Shown here piece by piece: positions 44,221 to 54,541 of a stretch of DNA of 64,000 nucleotides. The stretch covers positions 1 to 64,000 of the forward strand of contig JAWUVO010000038.1 in the NCBI GenBank assembly GCA_034112325.1, given 5' to 3'. This DNA is from Bermanella sp034112325. Its GTDB lineage: Bacteria; Pseudomonadota; Gammaproteobacteria; Pseudomonadales; Oceanobacteraceae. Position numbers and translations under genes: made by a program. The notes under the pieces are model-generated. The model was not told the DNA's origin and searched no databases. It saw only the letters and a list, made by a program, of their open reading frames with translations. Numbering within the stretch: position 1 is the stretch's first letter; each line of letters begins with the position of its first letter.

Positions 44221-44766
44221 TTAATTCTCTCTGTACTTATCGATTTTACTTTTTTTACCATGCCATGTCTCTTTCCAGCTGGATAGACAATGGTCTTTAA
44301 AATTAAACTTCAAAATATAGTTGGATTTTTTATAGATCCATTTTTGTTTGTCTTTACCTGTTTTTTGAATGGCAGTAGGTTTTCCGAAGCGCTTTTTAAT
44401 ATCTGCAGCGGGCATGCCTTTTTTGTAGCGTTGTTTTACTCTTAAGGTTCTTAATTCGGTAGAGCTAAAAAACACGCAGTCAGACTTTTTATTTTTAAGA
44501 TTCTTTCTTCTTTTTTTTCTGTATTTACTCTTCCTAATATCTAATTCTTTTAAAGAAATAATATCGGCTTTAGGTGTGTAAAGCTTATCTGCGATTGAGC
44601 TAGAATTGGTACCGGATAGCAAGCAGGGTCTGTCAGTGAATATAGCTAAGCCTTGCTTGTCCGTACACTTATAAACATCAGCGTAAACCACTTGGCTATA
44701 CATGATTATCAGTGCAGGTATATAGATTAAAATTTGAATCATTTTAAAGGTCATTAGATGCACCAT
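44221..44766 (-). CDS. Exported DUF4124-type protein with BamE-like C-terminal segment
   Basis: A 181-residue protein with a signal peptide (IQILIYIPALIIMYSQVVYA), so it is probably periplasmic; the second Met (44754) is an equally good start. The DUF4124 motif VYKCTDKQGLAIFTDRPC follows directly. A very basic central stretch leads to KKGMPAADIKKRFGKPTAIQ-type sequence, which resembles the small SmpA/BamE fold. Function unknown. It lies alone between qmcA and the valS terminator. Confidence 0.75.
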   Translation of the reverse strand: MVHLMTFKMIQILIYIPALIIMYSQVVYADVYKCTDKQGLAIFTDRPCLLSGTNSSSIADKLYTPKADIISLKELDIRKSKYRKKRRKNLKNKKSDCVFFSSTELRTLRVKQRYKKGMPAADIKKRFGKPTAIQKTGKDKQKWIYKKSNYILKFNFKDHCLSSWKETWHGKKSKIDKYREN

Positions 44767-44893
44767 TGATTAAGAATAGCCCACAGTCTAGGTTACTGAT
44801 CATTGAAGGCTAGAGTGAAGCTATATTTTTGGTACTTGTAGGCGATGCTTTATTTAATATTATTCGCTGGGTGGCATTTATCTCTCAGGCAAT

Positions 44894-44917
44894 AAAAAAC
44901 CCGCCGAAGCGGGTTTT
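44894..44917 (-). terminator. Rho-independent terminator of valS
   Basis: On the minus strand AAAACCCGC-ttcg-GCGGGTTTTTT: a GC-rich stem with a UUCG tetraloop and T-run, 27 bases after the valS stop. Confidence 0.93.
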
Positions 44918-44943
44918 AAATCAAGCTAACAATAAATTGAATA

Positions 44944-47826
44944 TTAAAGCGCTTTTATGGCATCCAACTGCTCTTGCAGTTTTTTGCCTATGCTTTCATA
45001 GTCAGCTAGTTTCGATTTTTCTTTTTCGATTACTTCAGCTGGAGCTTTATCAGTAAATTTAGAATTGTTAAGTTTACCGGCAACTCGACCCAATTCTTTC
45101 TGATTCTTTTCAACCGCTTTTGTTAAGCGATTTACTTCAGCAGCTACGTCTATATTGCCTGCCATGGGAATCAGAACTTCCATATCACCTACTAAAGAAG
45201 TAGAAGATAAAGGCGCTTTGTCTCCTTGGTTTAGCCAAGTGATTTGTTCTAACTTAGCCATGGCTTTTAAGAAGGTATTGTTGGCGGTTAGGCGACGTTG
45301 ATCGTCTTCGTTACCATTTCTAAATAAGCACTTAACTGGTTTTCCTGGGCCAATGCCCATTTCTGCACGTATGTTACGAACGCCAGTAATAATACCTTTA
45401 AGCCATTCAATATCGGTTTCAGCTTGAGTATCAATTTGGCTTTCGTCTACGGTTGGGTAGCTGGCTAACATAATAGTTTCGCCAGATTTTTCTTTACCAA
45501 ATGTACCGGCAATGGGTGCAATAGACTGCCAAATTTCTTCGGTGATATACGGCATCATTGGGTGCGCTAAACGTAAAATAGATTCTAGTGTGTGTACTAG
45601 GGTTTTACGGGCGCCACGCTTTTGTGCTTCGCTTGAATTTTCATCCCACAGTACGGGTTTAGAAAGTTCTAAGTACCATGCGCAGTATTCGTTCCATATA
45701 AAGTCGTACAATGCTTGAGCCGCGTGATCAAAGCGATAGTTATCTAACGCGTCAATCACTTCTTTTTGTGCTTGCTGTAAGCGTGACTCAATCCAACGAT
45801 CGGCCAATGACAATTCCACTTCGCCATTATTAAGATCATCAATTTGTGCTTGGCTAAGAGCCTTGTCGTCTGTTTGACCAATCGATTCCATAACAAACCG
45901 TGTGGCATTCCAAAGCTTGTTACAGAAGTTGCGATAACCTTCTAAGCGACTCATATCAAATTTAATATCGCGACCAGTTGAGGCTAGCGACATAAAGGTG
46001 AAACGCAACGCGTCGGTTCCGCAAGACGTAATACCGTCTGGGAAATGTTTGCGCGTTTGCTTTTCAATTTTAGCAGCCATTTGTGGTTGCATCATGCCGC
46101 TTGCGCGTTTTGTCACTAGGTCTTCAAGTTCAATGCCGTCAATGATGTCTAAAGGATCTAATACGTTTCCTTTTGACTTAGACATTTTTTGGCCTTCTTG
46201 GTCACGCACTAAACCGTGCACGTAAACCTTTTTGAATGGCACTTCGCCAGTAAACTTAAGCGTCATCATAATCATTCGGGCAACCCAAAAGAATATAATG
46301 TCAAAACCCGTTACCAGTACATCGGTAGGGTGGAATGTTTTAAGTTCGTCTGTGTCTTCAGGCCAGCCTAATGTTGCGAATGTCCATAACGCAGAGCTAA
46401 ACCAAGTGTCTAGAACATCATCATCTTGACGAAGTTTTATATCGGCTGCTAAATTGTTTTCTTCGCGTACTTGTTCTTCACTACGCCCCACATAAACTTG
46501 GCCGTCATCTGCGTACCAAGCTGGGATCCTGTGACCCCACCAAAGTTGACGTGAAATGCACCAGTCGTTGATGTCACGCATCCATGCAAAATACATGTTC
46601 TCATAACTTTTAGGCACAAACTCAATGTCGCCGTTTTCTACCGCAGCAATGGCAGGCTTGGCCAGTTCTTCTATGCGTACATACCATTGGTCGGTCAACA
46701 TCGGTTCGATGACTACACCGCCACGATCGCCGTAAGGCACGGTTAGGTCGTGGTCTTTAATTTCGTCTAATAAGCCAAGCTCATCCAGTTTTGCAACAAT
46801 GGCTTTGCGCGCTTCAAAGCGTTCCATACCGGCAAATTCAGCCGGCAGTTCGGCTGGGTAGTCGGTGCTTTCTTCGCCATTAGTATTAAATACTTGGGCT
46901 TCAGCACGAATCTCGGCATTGAACGTTAATATGTTGATCATCGGCAGTTTGTTGCGCTTGCCCACTTCGTAATCGTTAAAATCGTGGGCAGGAGTAATTT
47001 TTACGCAACCAGTGCCTTTGTCCATGTCGGCGTGTTCGTCGGCTACTATTGGAATACGACGTCCCACTAAAGGCAGCTCAATAAATTTACCGATCAAATC
47101 TTGATAACGAGGGTCTTCAGCATTAACCGCAACACCGGTATCGCCCAGCATAGTTTCTGGACGAGTAGTGGCCACAACAATGTAGCTTAAACCGTCTTTA
47201 GTGGTTAGGCCGTCGGCCAGTGGATAACGGAAATGCCACATGTGGCCTTTTTTATCTTTGTTTTCAACTTCAAGGTCAGAGATCGCGGTGTGTAATTTAG
47301 GGTCCCAGTTTACTAGGCGTTTGCCACGGTAAATTAGGTCTTCTTTGTATAGGCGTCCAAACACTTCTTCCACGGCATTGCTCATGACGTCATCCATTGT
47401 GAAGCGTTCACGGGACCAATCGATGGAGGTACCCATACGACGCAGCTGCTTAGTAATCGTACCGCCAGATTCGGCTTTCCAATCCCAAACTTTATCTAAG
47501 AATTTTTCACGGCCCAGTTCTTTACGATCAATGCCTTGTGCGGCTAGTTGGCGTTCAACCACCATTTGTGTGGCAATGCCCGCATGGTCGGTACCCGCTT
47601 GCCAAAGTGTATTTTTACCTTTCATGCGGTTGTAGCGAATCAAGGTATCCATAATGGTATCTTGAAAGGCGTGGCCCATGTGCAGGCTGCCAGTGACATT
47701 GGGTGGCGGAATCATAATGCAGTAGCTTTCATCGCCCCCTTGTGGAGCAAAATAGCCTTTGTCTTCCCAGGTTTTATACCAGGTTTTTTCGATTTCGTGG
47801 GGCTGGTAGGTTTTATCCATTGCCAT
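44944..47826 (-). CDS. valS: Valyl-tRNA synthetase
   Basis: Charges tRNA-Val. The 960-residue class I synthetase has PPPNVTGSLHMGHAFQ near residue 38-53, the KMSKS loop in GQKMSKSKGNVLDP near 555, a CP1 editing domain and the C-terminal valine-arm coiled coil (IDVAAEVNRLTKAVEKNQKELGRV). Met1 and Met3 are both possible starts. Third gene of pepA-holC-valS, the conserved gammaproteobacterial order. Confidence 0.98.
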   Translation of the reverse strand: MAMDKTYQPHEIEKTWYKTWEDKGYFAPQGGDESYCIMIPPPNVTGSLHMGHAFQDTIMDTLIRYNRMKGKNTLWQAGTDHAGIATQMVVERQLAAQGIDRKELGREKFLDKVWDWKAESGGTITKQLRRMGTSIDWSRERFTMDDVMSNAVEEVFGRLYKEDLIYRGKRLVNWDPKLHTAISDLEVENKDKKGHMWHFRYPLADGLTTKDGLSYIVVATTRPETMLGDTGVAVNAEDPRYQDLIGKFIELPLVGRRIPIVADEHADMDKGTGCVKITPAHDFNDYEVGKRNKLPMINILTFNAEIRAEAQVFNTNGEESTDYPAELPAEFAGMERFEARKAIVAKLDELGLLDEIKDHDLTVPYGDRGGVVIEPMLTDQWYVRIEELAKPAIAAVENGDIEFVPKSYENMYFAWMRDINDWCISRQLWWGHRIPAWYADDGQVYVGRSEEQVREENNLAADIKLRQDDDVLDTWFSSALWTFATLGWPEDTDELKTFHPTDVLVTGFDIIFFWVARMIMMTLKFTGEVPFKKVYVHGLVRDQEGQKMSKSKGNVLDPLDIIDGIELEDLVTKRASGMMQPQMAAKIEKQTRKHFPDGITSCGTDALRFTFMSLASTGRDIKFDMSRLEGYRNFCNKLWNATRFVMESIGQTDDKALSQAQIDDLNNGEVELSLADRWIESRLQQAQKEVIDALDNYRFDHAAQALYDFIWNEYCAWYLELSKPVLWDENSSEAQKRGARKTLVHTLESILRLAHPMMPYITEEIWQSIAPIAGTFGKEKSGETIMLASYPTVDESQIDTQAETDIEWLKGIITGVRNIRAEMGIGPGKPVKCLFRNGNEDDQRRLTANNTFLKAMAKLEQITWLNQGDKAPLSSTSLVGDMEVLIPMAGNIDVAAEVNRLTKAVEKNQKELGRVAGKLNNSKFTDKAPAEVIEKEKSKLADYESIGKKLQEQLDAIKAL

Positions 47827-48012
47827 GACTGTCTTTACACCGATTTAAAGCTGAAAAATGGCGGCAATTATAGCGGTTTTTTTGGGGGGTTAGTAGTGCA
47901 AAGGTCTAAAGCAAAAGCGTGGCTAAGTTGGCAGCTTAAGCGTGTTATTAACTGGTTACATGTTGTGGCATAGCAATAAGCTCAGTGAGTTGCAGTCATA
48001 GAAAGCTGAGTA

Positions 48013-48450
48013 TTACCCGCGTAAATCTCGATGAGTCACTTCGTAACCACGGTCTTTGTAAAACTTATAGTGTTTGCGGGTTTCTTCAAGTACTGCTTCA
48101 TCTTGAATTACCACTTCTAATACTCGATCAAAGCGACTAAAAAAGGTGGGGATCGGACCGCTTAAATTCACTAACACATCGTTGTGGTGAGCAGGGTGGT
48201 GTTGCCAGCCAATTTGAATTTGAGCTTCAGGTTGATCTAGATTACCAATGATATTATGCGGGATAAAGCTATCAGGCTTGAATTTCCATAAATGGCTATC
48301 CAACCAAATTGCTTGTTTTTCATTTTCTGTGTGTAGATATACTTTACGTCCTTCTCCATATACCTTTTCAACTAGGCGGCAGACAAAATCTAAGCGGTCT
48401 TTTTGCTTAGTGGCGCCTAATATGTAAAAGTCGATAGAGGTCATATTCAA
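48013..48450 (-). CDS. holC: DNA polymerase III chi subunit
   Basis: A 145-residue protein of the HolC family, which links the clamp loader to single-strand-binding protein. Family features are the N-terminal IDFYILG, the LHTENEKQAIWLDSHLWKF motif and FIPHNIIG. It sits between pepA and valS as in most gammaproteobacteria, with separate spacers of about 200 bases on each side. Confidence 0.93.
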   Translation of the reverse strand: MNMTSIDFYILGATKQKDRLDFVCRLVEKVYGEGRKVYLHTENEKQAIWLDSHLWKFKPDSFIPHNIIGNLDQPEAQIQIGWQHHPAHHNDVLVNLSGPIPTFFSRFDRVLEVVIQDEAVLEETRKHYKFYKDRGYEVTHRDLRG

Positions 48451-48601
48451 GTCTACGGGAAGTGTTTGATTGGCTTAGATTATACTTAGGCGCTATCCGT
48501 TAGGCTAGGGCGTTTTAATTTAACTAGCTTAAAAACCCAGCTAGATAGTTTCTAATTAAATCATTAAAAGACGTAATCATTTTTGTTCGGCTAAAAAATA
48601 T

Positions 48602-48634
48602 AAAAAAAGGGCTGTCACCGACAGCCCTTTTTTA
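48602..48634 (-). terminator. Rho-independent terminator of pepA
   Basis: AAAAAAGGGCTGTC-acc-GACAGCCCTTTTTT, about 30 bases after the pepA stop. It suggests that holC has its own promoter. Confidence 0.93.
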
Positions 48635-48663
48635 TGTTACCAAAATATTAAATACAGTAACAA

Positions 48664-50139
48664 TTAGCTCATCTTATTAACCAAGTAGTTTACTAATAAC
48701 GGCACTGGTCGACCAGTAGAGCCTTTTGCTTTACCGCCACTGTTCCATGCTGTTCCGGCAATGTCTAAGTGAGCCCATGTTTGGCCTTTAGTAAAGCGAG
48801 ATAAAAAGCATGCTGCGGTTGTGGCGCCAGCCAAGCGTCCGCCAATGTTAGCAATATCCGCAAAATTGCTGTCTAGCAATTCTTGGTACTCGTCTTGTAA
48901 AGGCAGACGCCATGCTGGGTCGCAGCTGTCGTTACTGGCATGAATAATTTCTTTAGCCAGTTCTTCATCTTGAGTGAATAAACCTGAGTTGACGCCACCA
49001 AGTGCCATCATGCATGCGCCTGTTAATGTGGCTATATCCACAATACTGGCAGGTTTGTATGTTTCTATAGTGTAAGTAAGCGCGTCACATAAAACCAAAC
49101 GTCCTTCGGCATCTGTGTTTAAAATTTCGATGGTGGTACCGTTCATGGCGGTAACAATATCTCCAGGCTTGCTAGCATGGCCCGACGGCATATTTTCAGC
49201 GGCGGCTACAATAGCCACAAAGTTAATCGGCAGATCTAATGTAAGAATAGTTAACATGGTGCCCAGTACAGAAGCTGCACCGCACATGTCGTATTTCATT
49301 TCGTCCATTCCAGCGCCTGGCTTTAAACTAATGCCGCCGGTGTCAAAAGTAATTCCCTTGCCCACCAGTGCATGAGGAGCTTCGCCTGCTTTGCCGCCCT
49401 TATATTCCATGCAAATAATTTTGCCAGGTTCGATCGAGCCTTTTGAAACCGACAAAAACGAGCCCATACCAAGCTCTTCCATTTTGTCTTCGTCTAAAAT
49501 ACTGGTGGTCATTTTTGAATTTAGCGTAGCCAGTCTATCTGCTTCGTCTGCAAGGTAAGACGGTGTCACAATATTAGGTGGTAGATCTCCTAGCTCTTTG
49601 GTTAACGCCATGCCTTTAGCCACAGCTTGACCAAATAGTACGTCACTTTGATACAGACTTTCAGTGACGATGGTTAAGGACTCGATGGTCTTTTTTGCTG
49701 GCGCATCGTCAGCTTTACTTTTACACATATCAAAAAAGTACAGGCTGTCTTCAAATGCTTGGGCAAGGTGTTTGTTGATCCAGTGTTGATCTTTTTCAGC
49801 CACTGTAATGCCGTTAATATCGATAATTCCACTGTCGGCGGCGCTGGCTTTCAATGCTTTTGCTGCAGCTTGCATCGATTTAGTAAAATCACTGGTTTTA
49901 CTTTGAGCTTTGCCCATGCCCACTAATATTAAGCGAGGACCGTTAGCTTGAGGAATTACTAAAGTTTCCCCTGCAGTGCCCTTAATGTCTTGGTTTTCTA
50001 ACAGCTGGCTAATGAACCCGCCCAGCGATTGGTCCATTTTAGCGGTGGCTTCAGTTTGCGAACCTTCGCTTAATATAGGCAGTAAAATGGCTTGGCCAGA
50101 ATATTCAGATACACTTGATTGGGTAAGGATAAATTCCAT
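48664..50139 (-). CDS. pepA: Leucyl aminopeptidase PepA
   Basis: Two-metal M17 aminopeptidase, in some bacteria also a DNA-binding transcription and recombination factor. The 491-residue protein has the metal/active-site signatures GKGITFDTGGISLKPGAGMDEMKYDM and the family pattern NTDAEGRLVL near residue 335. Divergent from lptF, the standard arrangement. Confidence 0.96.
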   Translation of the reverse strand: MEFILTQSSVSEYSGQAILLPILSEGSQTEATAKMDQSLGGFISQLLENQDIKGTAGETLVIPQANGPRLILVGMGKAQSKTSDFTKSMQAAAKALKASAADSGIIDINGITVAEKDQHWINKHLAQAFEDSLYFFDMCKSKADDAPAKKTIESLTIVTESLYQSDVLFGQAVAKGMALTKELGDLPPNIVTPSYLADEADRLATLNSKMTTSILDEDKMEELGMGSFLSVSKGSIEPGKIICMEYKGGKAGEAPHALVGKGITFDTGGISLKPGAGMDEMKYDMCGAASVLGTMLTILTLDLPINFVAIVAAAENMPSGHASKPGDIVTAMNGTTIEILNTDAEGRLVLCDALTYTIETYKPASIVDIATLTGACMMALGGVNSGLFTQDEELAKEIIHASNDSCDPAWRLPLQDEYQELLDSNFADIANIGGRLAGATTAACFLSRFTKGQTWAHLDIAGTAWNSGGKAKGSTGRPVPLLVNYLVNKMS

Positions 50140-50378
50140 GTGAACTCCATTTGGTAAATTAGCACAGTAACAAAGCCTGTTAATTAGTAATCCCTCTAAT
50201 TAATTGAGGAATAAAGGCTTACTTTCTAGTGCATTAGGTTATTTTCAGGGATAATGCTGAGTCTACTTGAAAAAGCCCATATTGCCAGAACTGCTCAATT
50301 ATTTTGAATCTATAGGTTAGTGCTGCTCGCGCTTTTAAGGCTAGAACAGCCATGGTTTATAATAAGTAAGGTTATTTT

Positions 50379-51521
50379 TTGATACTCACACGATATTTTT
50401 TACGAGAATTACTTACTTCTACTCTAGTAATTACAGGCATTTTAATGCTCATCATACTCAGTGCCCGTTTAGTGGGGCATTTGAATCAAGCCGTTGCAGG
50501 CATAATTCCACCTGAAGCTGTTTTTTATACTATTTTTTATAGCATTCCTGGCTTTTTACAGCTGATTCTTCCTTTGGGTTTTTATATATCTATTTTACTT
50601 GTGTATGGGCGCATGCACAGCGAAAACGAAATGACTGTTTTGTCGGCCACTGGTTTTGGACCTAAACAAGTATTTAAAATCACTATGGTGCCGGTCTTTG
50701 TAATGATGCTGCTGATCGGTTTCTTAAGCCTATATTTAGCGCCAATTGCGGCCAGTAATCTTGAAATCTATTTGGAAAAACAGCAGCAAGAAAGTGAGTT
50801 TTCATTCATAACCCCTGGTCGATTTAATGCATTAGGTAAAAACGGCAGTAAGGTATCGTATTCTGAAACCTTATCGTCTGACCGCAAACAAATGCAGAAT
50901 GTTTTTATGGCCGATGGCAATACCTTGATTCTAGCCAAGTCAGGTAGCCAGTATGTAAGCACCAAAACAGGAAGTCGGTTTTTAGCCCTTCAGCAGGGTA
51001 AGCGTTTTAGTGGCGTTCCAGGAGAAGCTGAGTTTGAAGCGATGACGTTTACTGAATACTCAGTGAAAATAGCCGAAGAAAGCGCAGTGGCAAAAAAAGC
51101 CCGGTATAACGCGGTAACCACCGCTAGTTTGTTAGAGCGCAACGAGCCAATTTATAAAGCACAGCTTCACTACAGAATAGGCTTGTTTCTGCTAATTCCA
51201 ATTATCGTCATCATAGGTTTTCCGTTAAGCCATGTTAAGCCAAGAGCAGGTCGCTATGGCAAGGTAATCCCAGCTATTGTTATTTACATGGTTTATTACA
51301 CAACGTTAATTACCGCGCGTAAATGGATGGAGCAGGGCGATACTCCAGAGTGGATGGGGTTGTGGTGGCTGCATGGCATATTCTTAATATTAGGTTTGGC
51401 TTTAATGTACTGGCCGACCCTTGTATTGAAATGGAATGGGCGAAAACGACGCGCTATGGCGGCTAAAATCAATAGCGCTCAAAGCCCTGCAGTAGAGAAA
51501 AAAGGAGCGGCTAATGCGTAA
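50379..51521 (+). CDS. lptF: LPS export permease LptF
   Basis: Inner-membrane permease of the LptB2FGC transporter, which extracts LPS and passes it to the periplasmic bridge. The 380-residue protein has three N-terminal and three C-terminal helices flanking a jellyroll domain. The start is a TTG at 50379 with AAGTAAGG upstream; MILTRYFLRELL is the conserved LptF N-terminus. It overlaps lptG by 8 bases. Confidence 0.95.
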   Translation: MILTRYFLRELLTSTLVITGILMLIILSARLVGHLNQAVAGIIPPEAVFYTIFYSIPGFLQLILPLGFYISILLVYGRMHSENEMTVLSATGFGPKQVFKITMVPVFVMMLLIGFLSLYLAPIAASNLEIYLEKQQQESEFSFITPGRFNALGKNGSKVSYSETLSSDRKQMQNVFMADGNTLILAKSGSQYVSTKTGSRFLALQQGKRFSGVPGEAEFEAMTFTEYSVKIAEESAVAKKARYNAVTTASLLERNEPIYKAQLHYRIGLFLLIPIIVIIGFPLSHVKPRAGRYGKVIPAIVIYMVYYTTLITARKWMEQGDTPEWMGLWWLHGIFLILGLALMYWPTLVLKWNGRKRRAMAAKINSAQSPAVEKKGAANA

Positions 51522-52578
51522 AATTGATGCTCATATTCGTAGCTCTGTTCTAAACGCCATACTAGCGGTAATGCTGGTACTGGCTATGCTAGATTTTGTC
51601 ATTGCGCTGTTAAACCAGTTAGACAACCTGCGTGATACCTATACGTTTACCGATGCGTTGTTTTATGTGGCGGCGTCTTCGCCGGCTCGTTTATATGAAA
51701 TGATACCTATGATTACCCTTATCGGGTGCTTGGCTGGACTTGGCAGTTTGGCCACACACAGCGAATTAACGGCCATTAGAGCGGCTGGTGTCAGCACCCA
51801 TAGAATTATGATGAGCACCATGAAAGCAGCGTCCTTGATGATGATGTTTAGTTTGGTTATGGGCGAATACGTAGTGCCAGATTTAGAGCGCAAAGCCACC
51901 AGTTTTCGAACCATTGCTTTGGGCCGGGCGGTAGCTGAAAACAATGAAGGCAAGGGTCATTGGCATAAAGAAGGTAATAACTTTATGCGCTTTAGTGCCA
52001 TAGAGCCCAATGGTGTATTGCACGGCATAACTGTGTATGAATTTGATGACAACGCAAACCTAGTCTCTTTAATGCATGCTAAACGTGCTTTATATCAGCG
52101 TGATGAATGGACTATGGAGCAAGTAAGCCAGACCCAAGTGACTCCATTTAAAACGGTTGTTAGCAATACTCCATCAGGTATTTTGAACACCGAATTAACC
52201 CCTGAACGCCTAAAGTTCGTAGCTCAAGAGCCCGGCGATATGGCTATTAGTACTCTCTACAGTTATAGCCAATACTTAAAGCAGCAAGGTTTAGGGGGAG
52301 AAGAATTTGAGCTGGCATTTTGGAAAAAGTTACTACAACCCTTAAGCACTATCGCACTGGTGTTAGTGGGTATTAGCTTTATATTTGGGCCTCTTAGGTC
52401 GGTGACCATGGGGCAAAGACTGTTTAGCGGTATTTTGGTGGGTCTAGTATATAAAATATTAGTGGATTTACTGGGGCCAATTGGCTTGCTGGTGGGCATA
52501 GGTCCTTTGTTTGCTAACCTTATCCCCATTGTGCTGTGTTTTATCTGGGGTATTTGGATGTTACGCAAAGCAGGTTAG
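51514..52578 (+). CDS. lptG: LPS export permease LptG
   Basis: Partner permease of LptF. The 354-residue protein has the same 3+3 helix arrangement (for example SVLNAILAVMLVLAMLDFVIALL and a C-terminal LLVGIGPLFANLIPIVLCFI) with a periplasmic beta-jellyroll between. AAAGGAG lies before its ATG, within the end of lptF. The lptF-lptG pair lies divergent from pepA. Confidence 0.96.
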   Translation: MRKIDAHIRSSVLNAILAVMLVLAMLDFVIALLNQLDNLRDTYTFTDALFYVAASSPARLYEMIPMITLIGCLAGLGSLATHSELTAIRAAGVSTHRIMMSTMKAASLMMMFSLVMGEYVVPDLERKATSFRTIALGRAVAENNEGKGHWHKEGNNFMRFSAIEPNGVLHGITVYEFDDNANLVSLMHAKRALYQRDEWTMEQVSQTQVTPFKTVVSNTPSGILNTELTPERLKFVAQEPGDMAISTLYSYSQYLKQQGLGGEEFELAFWKKLLQPLSTIALVLVGISFIFGPLRSVTMGQRLFSGILVGLVYKILVDLLGPIGLLVGIGPLFANLIPIVLCFIWGIWMLRKAG

Positions 52579-52688
52579 CCTGCCTTGTGATTTTTATTGC
52601 ATGGTGTAGACTGCGCGGCCAAATAAACCTTGTCTACTGGGTCAGGTTTTAATTAGCGTGCTTAGGTAACAGTTTCAGGTAGTTAAAT

Positions 52689-53258
52689 ATGAAAAAAGTA
52701 TTTATTAGTGCTGATCAGCTTATTGAAGATAGTTTTCAGCTAGGCCTAAAAGTCTTTGAAAGCGGTTTTCGTCCCGATTATATTGTCGGCGTTTGGCGTG
52801 GTGGTGCCCCGGTAGGCATTGCCGTTCAAGAGTTGTTAGATGTGTTAGACGTTAAATCTGACCACATAGCCATTCGTACTTCCAGTTATACTGCCATTGG
52901 TCAGCGCGATAAAAATGTTCGTGTACATGGGCTAACGTATTTGATTAAACGTTTAGAAGCCGAGCATAGTTTGTTGATTGTGGACGATGTTCATGACAGT
53001 GGTTTAAGTATTGAGCAAACCATTACCGACCTTAAAAAGGCCTGTAAAAAGAACACCCCAGAAATACGGGTAGCGACACCTTATTATAAACCTAACAATA
53101 ACAAAACTAATCGAGTACCCGATTACTATGTTCACGAAAGTGACGAATGGTTAGTTTTTCCGCATGAACTTGACGGCCTAACGTCAGACGAGTTGCGTGA
53201 GAATAGGCCTCACATAGCTAAAATTATTGATCGTATCGATGAGATCAAAAGCCGCTAA
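52689..53258 (+). CDS. Purine-type phosphoribosyltransferase
   Basis: A 189-residue type I phosphoribosyltransferase. It has IVGVWRGGAPVGIAVQELL and the PRPP-binding motif LLIVDDVHDSGLSIEQT (residues 97-113), and the C-terminal YYVHESDEWLVFPHEL region found in hypoxanthine/xanthine PRTases. Base specificity (hypoxanthine, guanine or xanthine) is not readable. It is convergent with a PfkB-family kinase that may be adenosine kinase, which would make this a purine-salvage neighbourhood. Confidence 0.85.
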   Translation: MKKVFISADQLIEDSFQLGLKVFESGFRPDYIVGVWRGGAPVGIAVQELLDVLDVKSDHIAIRTSSYTAIGQRDKNVRVHGLTYLIKRLEAEHSLLIVDDVHDSGLSIEQTITDLKKACKKNTPEIRVATPYYKPNNNKTNRVPDYYVHESDEWLVFPHELDGLTSDELRENRPHIAKIIDRIDEIKSR

Positions 53259-53300
53259 TTTTAATCGGCCGCCATAAAGGTGGTTGGCAGTTACAAAAAC

Positions 53301-53332
53301 AAAAAAGGCCCATCAACGATGGGCCTTTTTTG
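53301..53332. terminator. Bidirectional terminator between convergent genes
   Basis: AAAAAAGGCCCAT-cg-containing loop-ATGGGCCTTTTTT lies between the phosphoribosyltransferase and the PfkB kinase and can serve both strands. Confidence 0.92.
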
Positions 53333-53364
53333 TGCAAGGTAAGTTAACAAGTTAACTTACACTC

Positions 53365-54360
53365 TTATAAAACTTCAGCTTTAAGTACATTATAACGTTC
53401 AGCTTCTAAGCGTGGGCCAAAGCAGCTAACGACTTCGGCACTGATTTTACTGGCCAGTTTTCCCGCGTCTTCAAAGCTCAAACCATTAGTAATGCCATAC
53501 ATAAAGGCACCTGCAAAATTATCACCCGCTCCGTTACTATCAACTGCTTTAACAGCGTAAGGAGCAATTTTAATTTCGTTTTTACCATCAAATACTAATG
53601 CGCCTTTATTACCTAGCGTAATCGCAAAAGTTTTAGCTAGAGTTTTAATAAAGGTTTTAGCTATTTCAAAATCTTCGGTATCTGCAATTTTTAGTGCCTC
53701 ATCTTCGTTACAAAACAATAGATCAACACCTGTACCAAGCATTTCTAAAATACCATCTTTAAAAAATTGAACCATAGCTGGGTCAGAAAATGTCATGGCA
53801 GTTTTAACATTATTAGCTTCAGCTAAACTTTTAACTTTAATAGCTGCGGTGCGTGCCGTGTCGCTAGTAACTAGGTAGCCTTCAATGTAAACATAATCGC
53901 TGTCTTTAAGCGCTGCTTCGTTAATATGCTCATCACCAAGGTTTTCGGTAATACCCAAAAAGGTATTCATGGTGCGTTCGGCGTCAGGGGTGATCATTAC
54001 CATGCACTTACCAGTTACGCCATTTGCGCGGTCGCTTCCTAAGTTTGTATCGATACCCGCGGCAGTTAAGTCTGTTACGTAAAAGTCGCCAGTTTCATCG
54101 TTAGCAACGTTACAACTATAAAAGGTCTTGGCGCCTAAATACTGGGCTGCAAAGATAGTATTAGCCGCTGACCCGCCACCGGCACGTTTTTTAACCCCAA
54201 ACTGCTGGGTTAATGAATCTAATAACGCGTGCTGCTGCTCTTCATCAATTAAAGTCATTAAACCTTTTTCAATGTTACTGGTGCCAAAAAAAGCATCAGT
54301 AACTTCAAATTCTTGATCAACTAGCGCATTACCAATGCCGTAAACGTTATATTTAGCCAT
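53365..54360 (-). CDS. PfkB-family carbohydrate/nucleoside kinase (adenosine kinase-like)
   Basis: A 331-residue ribokinase-fold enzyme. The N-terminal YNVYGIGNALVDQEFEV, the glycine-rich RAGGGSAANTIFAAQYLGA (about 57-75) and the catalytic DSNGAGDNFAGAFMYG (Asp base near 284) are clear. The combination GGGSAANT plus a long N-terminus resembles proteins annotated as adenosine kinase in marine bacteria. Sugar kinase activity cannot be excluded. Confidence 0.85.
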   Translation of the reverse strand: MAKYNVYGIGNALVDQEFEVTDAFFGTSNIEKGLMTLIDEEQQHALLDSLTQQFGVKKRAGGGSAANTIFAAQYLGAKTFYSCNVANDETGDFYVTDLTAAGIDTNLGSDRANGVTGKCMVMITPDAERTMNTFLGITENLGDEHINEAALKDSDYVYIEGYLVTSDTARTAAIKVKSLAEANNVKTAMTFSDPAMVQFFKDGILEMLGTGVDLLFCNEDEALKIADTEDFEIAKTFIKTLAKTFAITLGNKGALVFDGKNEIKIAPYAVKAVDSNGAGDNFAGAFMYGITNGLSFEDAGKLASKISAEVVSCFGPRLEAERYNVLKAEVL

Positions 54361-54541
54361 GTTGTATTCCTGTTTTTTAATATTTCAGAAAGGATTCGTC
54401 AGCGAACCTAATTAATGGCAGAAGTGTAGCAGGAAATAGCAGAGATGTGCGCTGTGTCTAATCTCATTATATTTATTCTAAACATATAAAAAATAACCAC
54501 TAGAGCCTATTTTATAACAATGGCTTGGGTATACTTGCGGG

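Noticed and set aside
47548..47973. 141-codon plus-strand frame extending past the valS start
   Set aside because: Mostly antisense to valS, no ribosome site, no plausible protein features.
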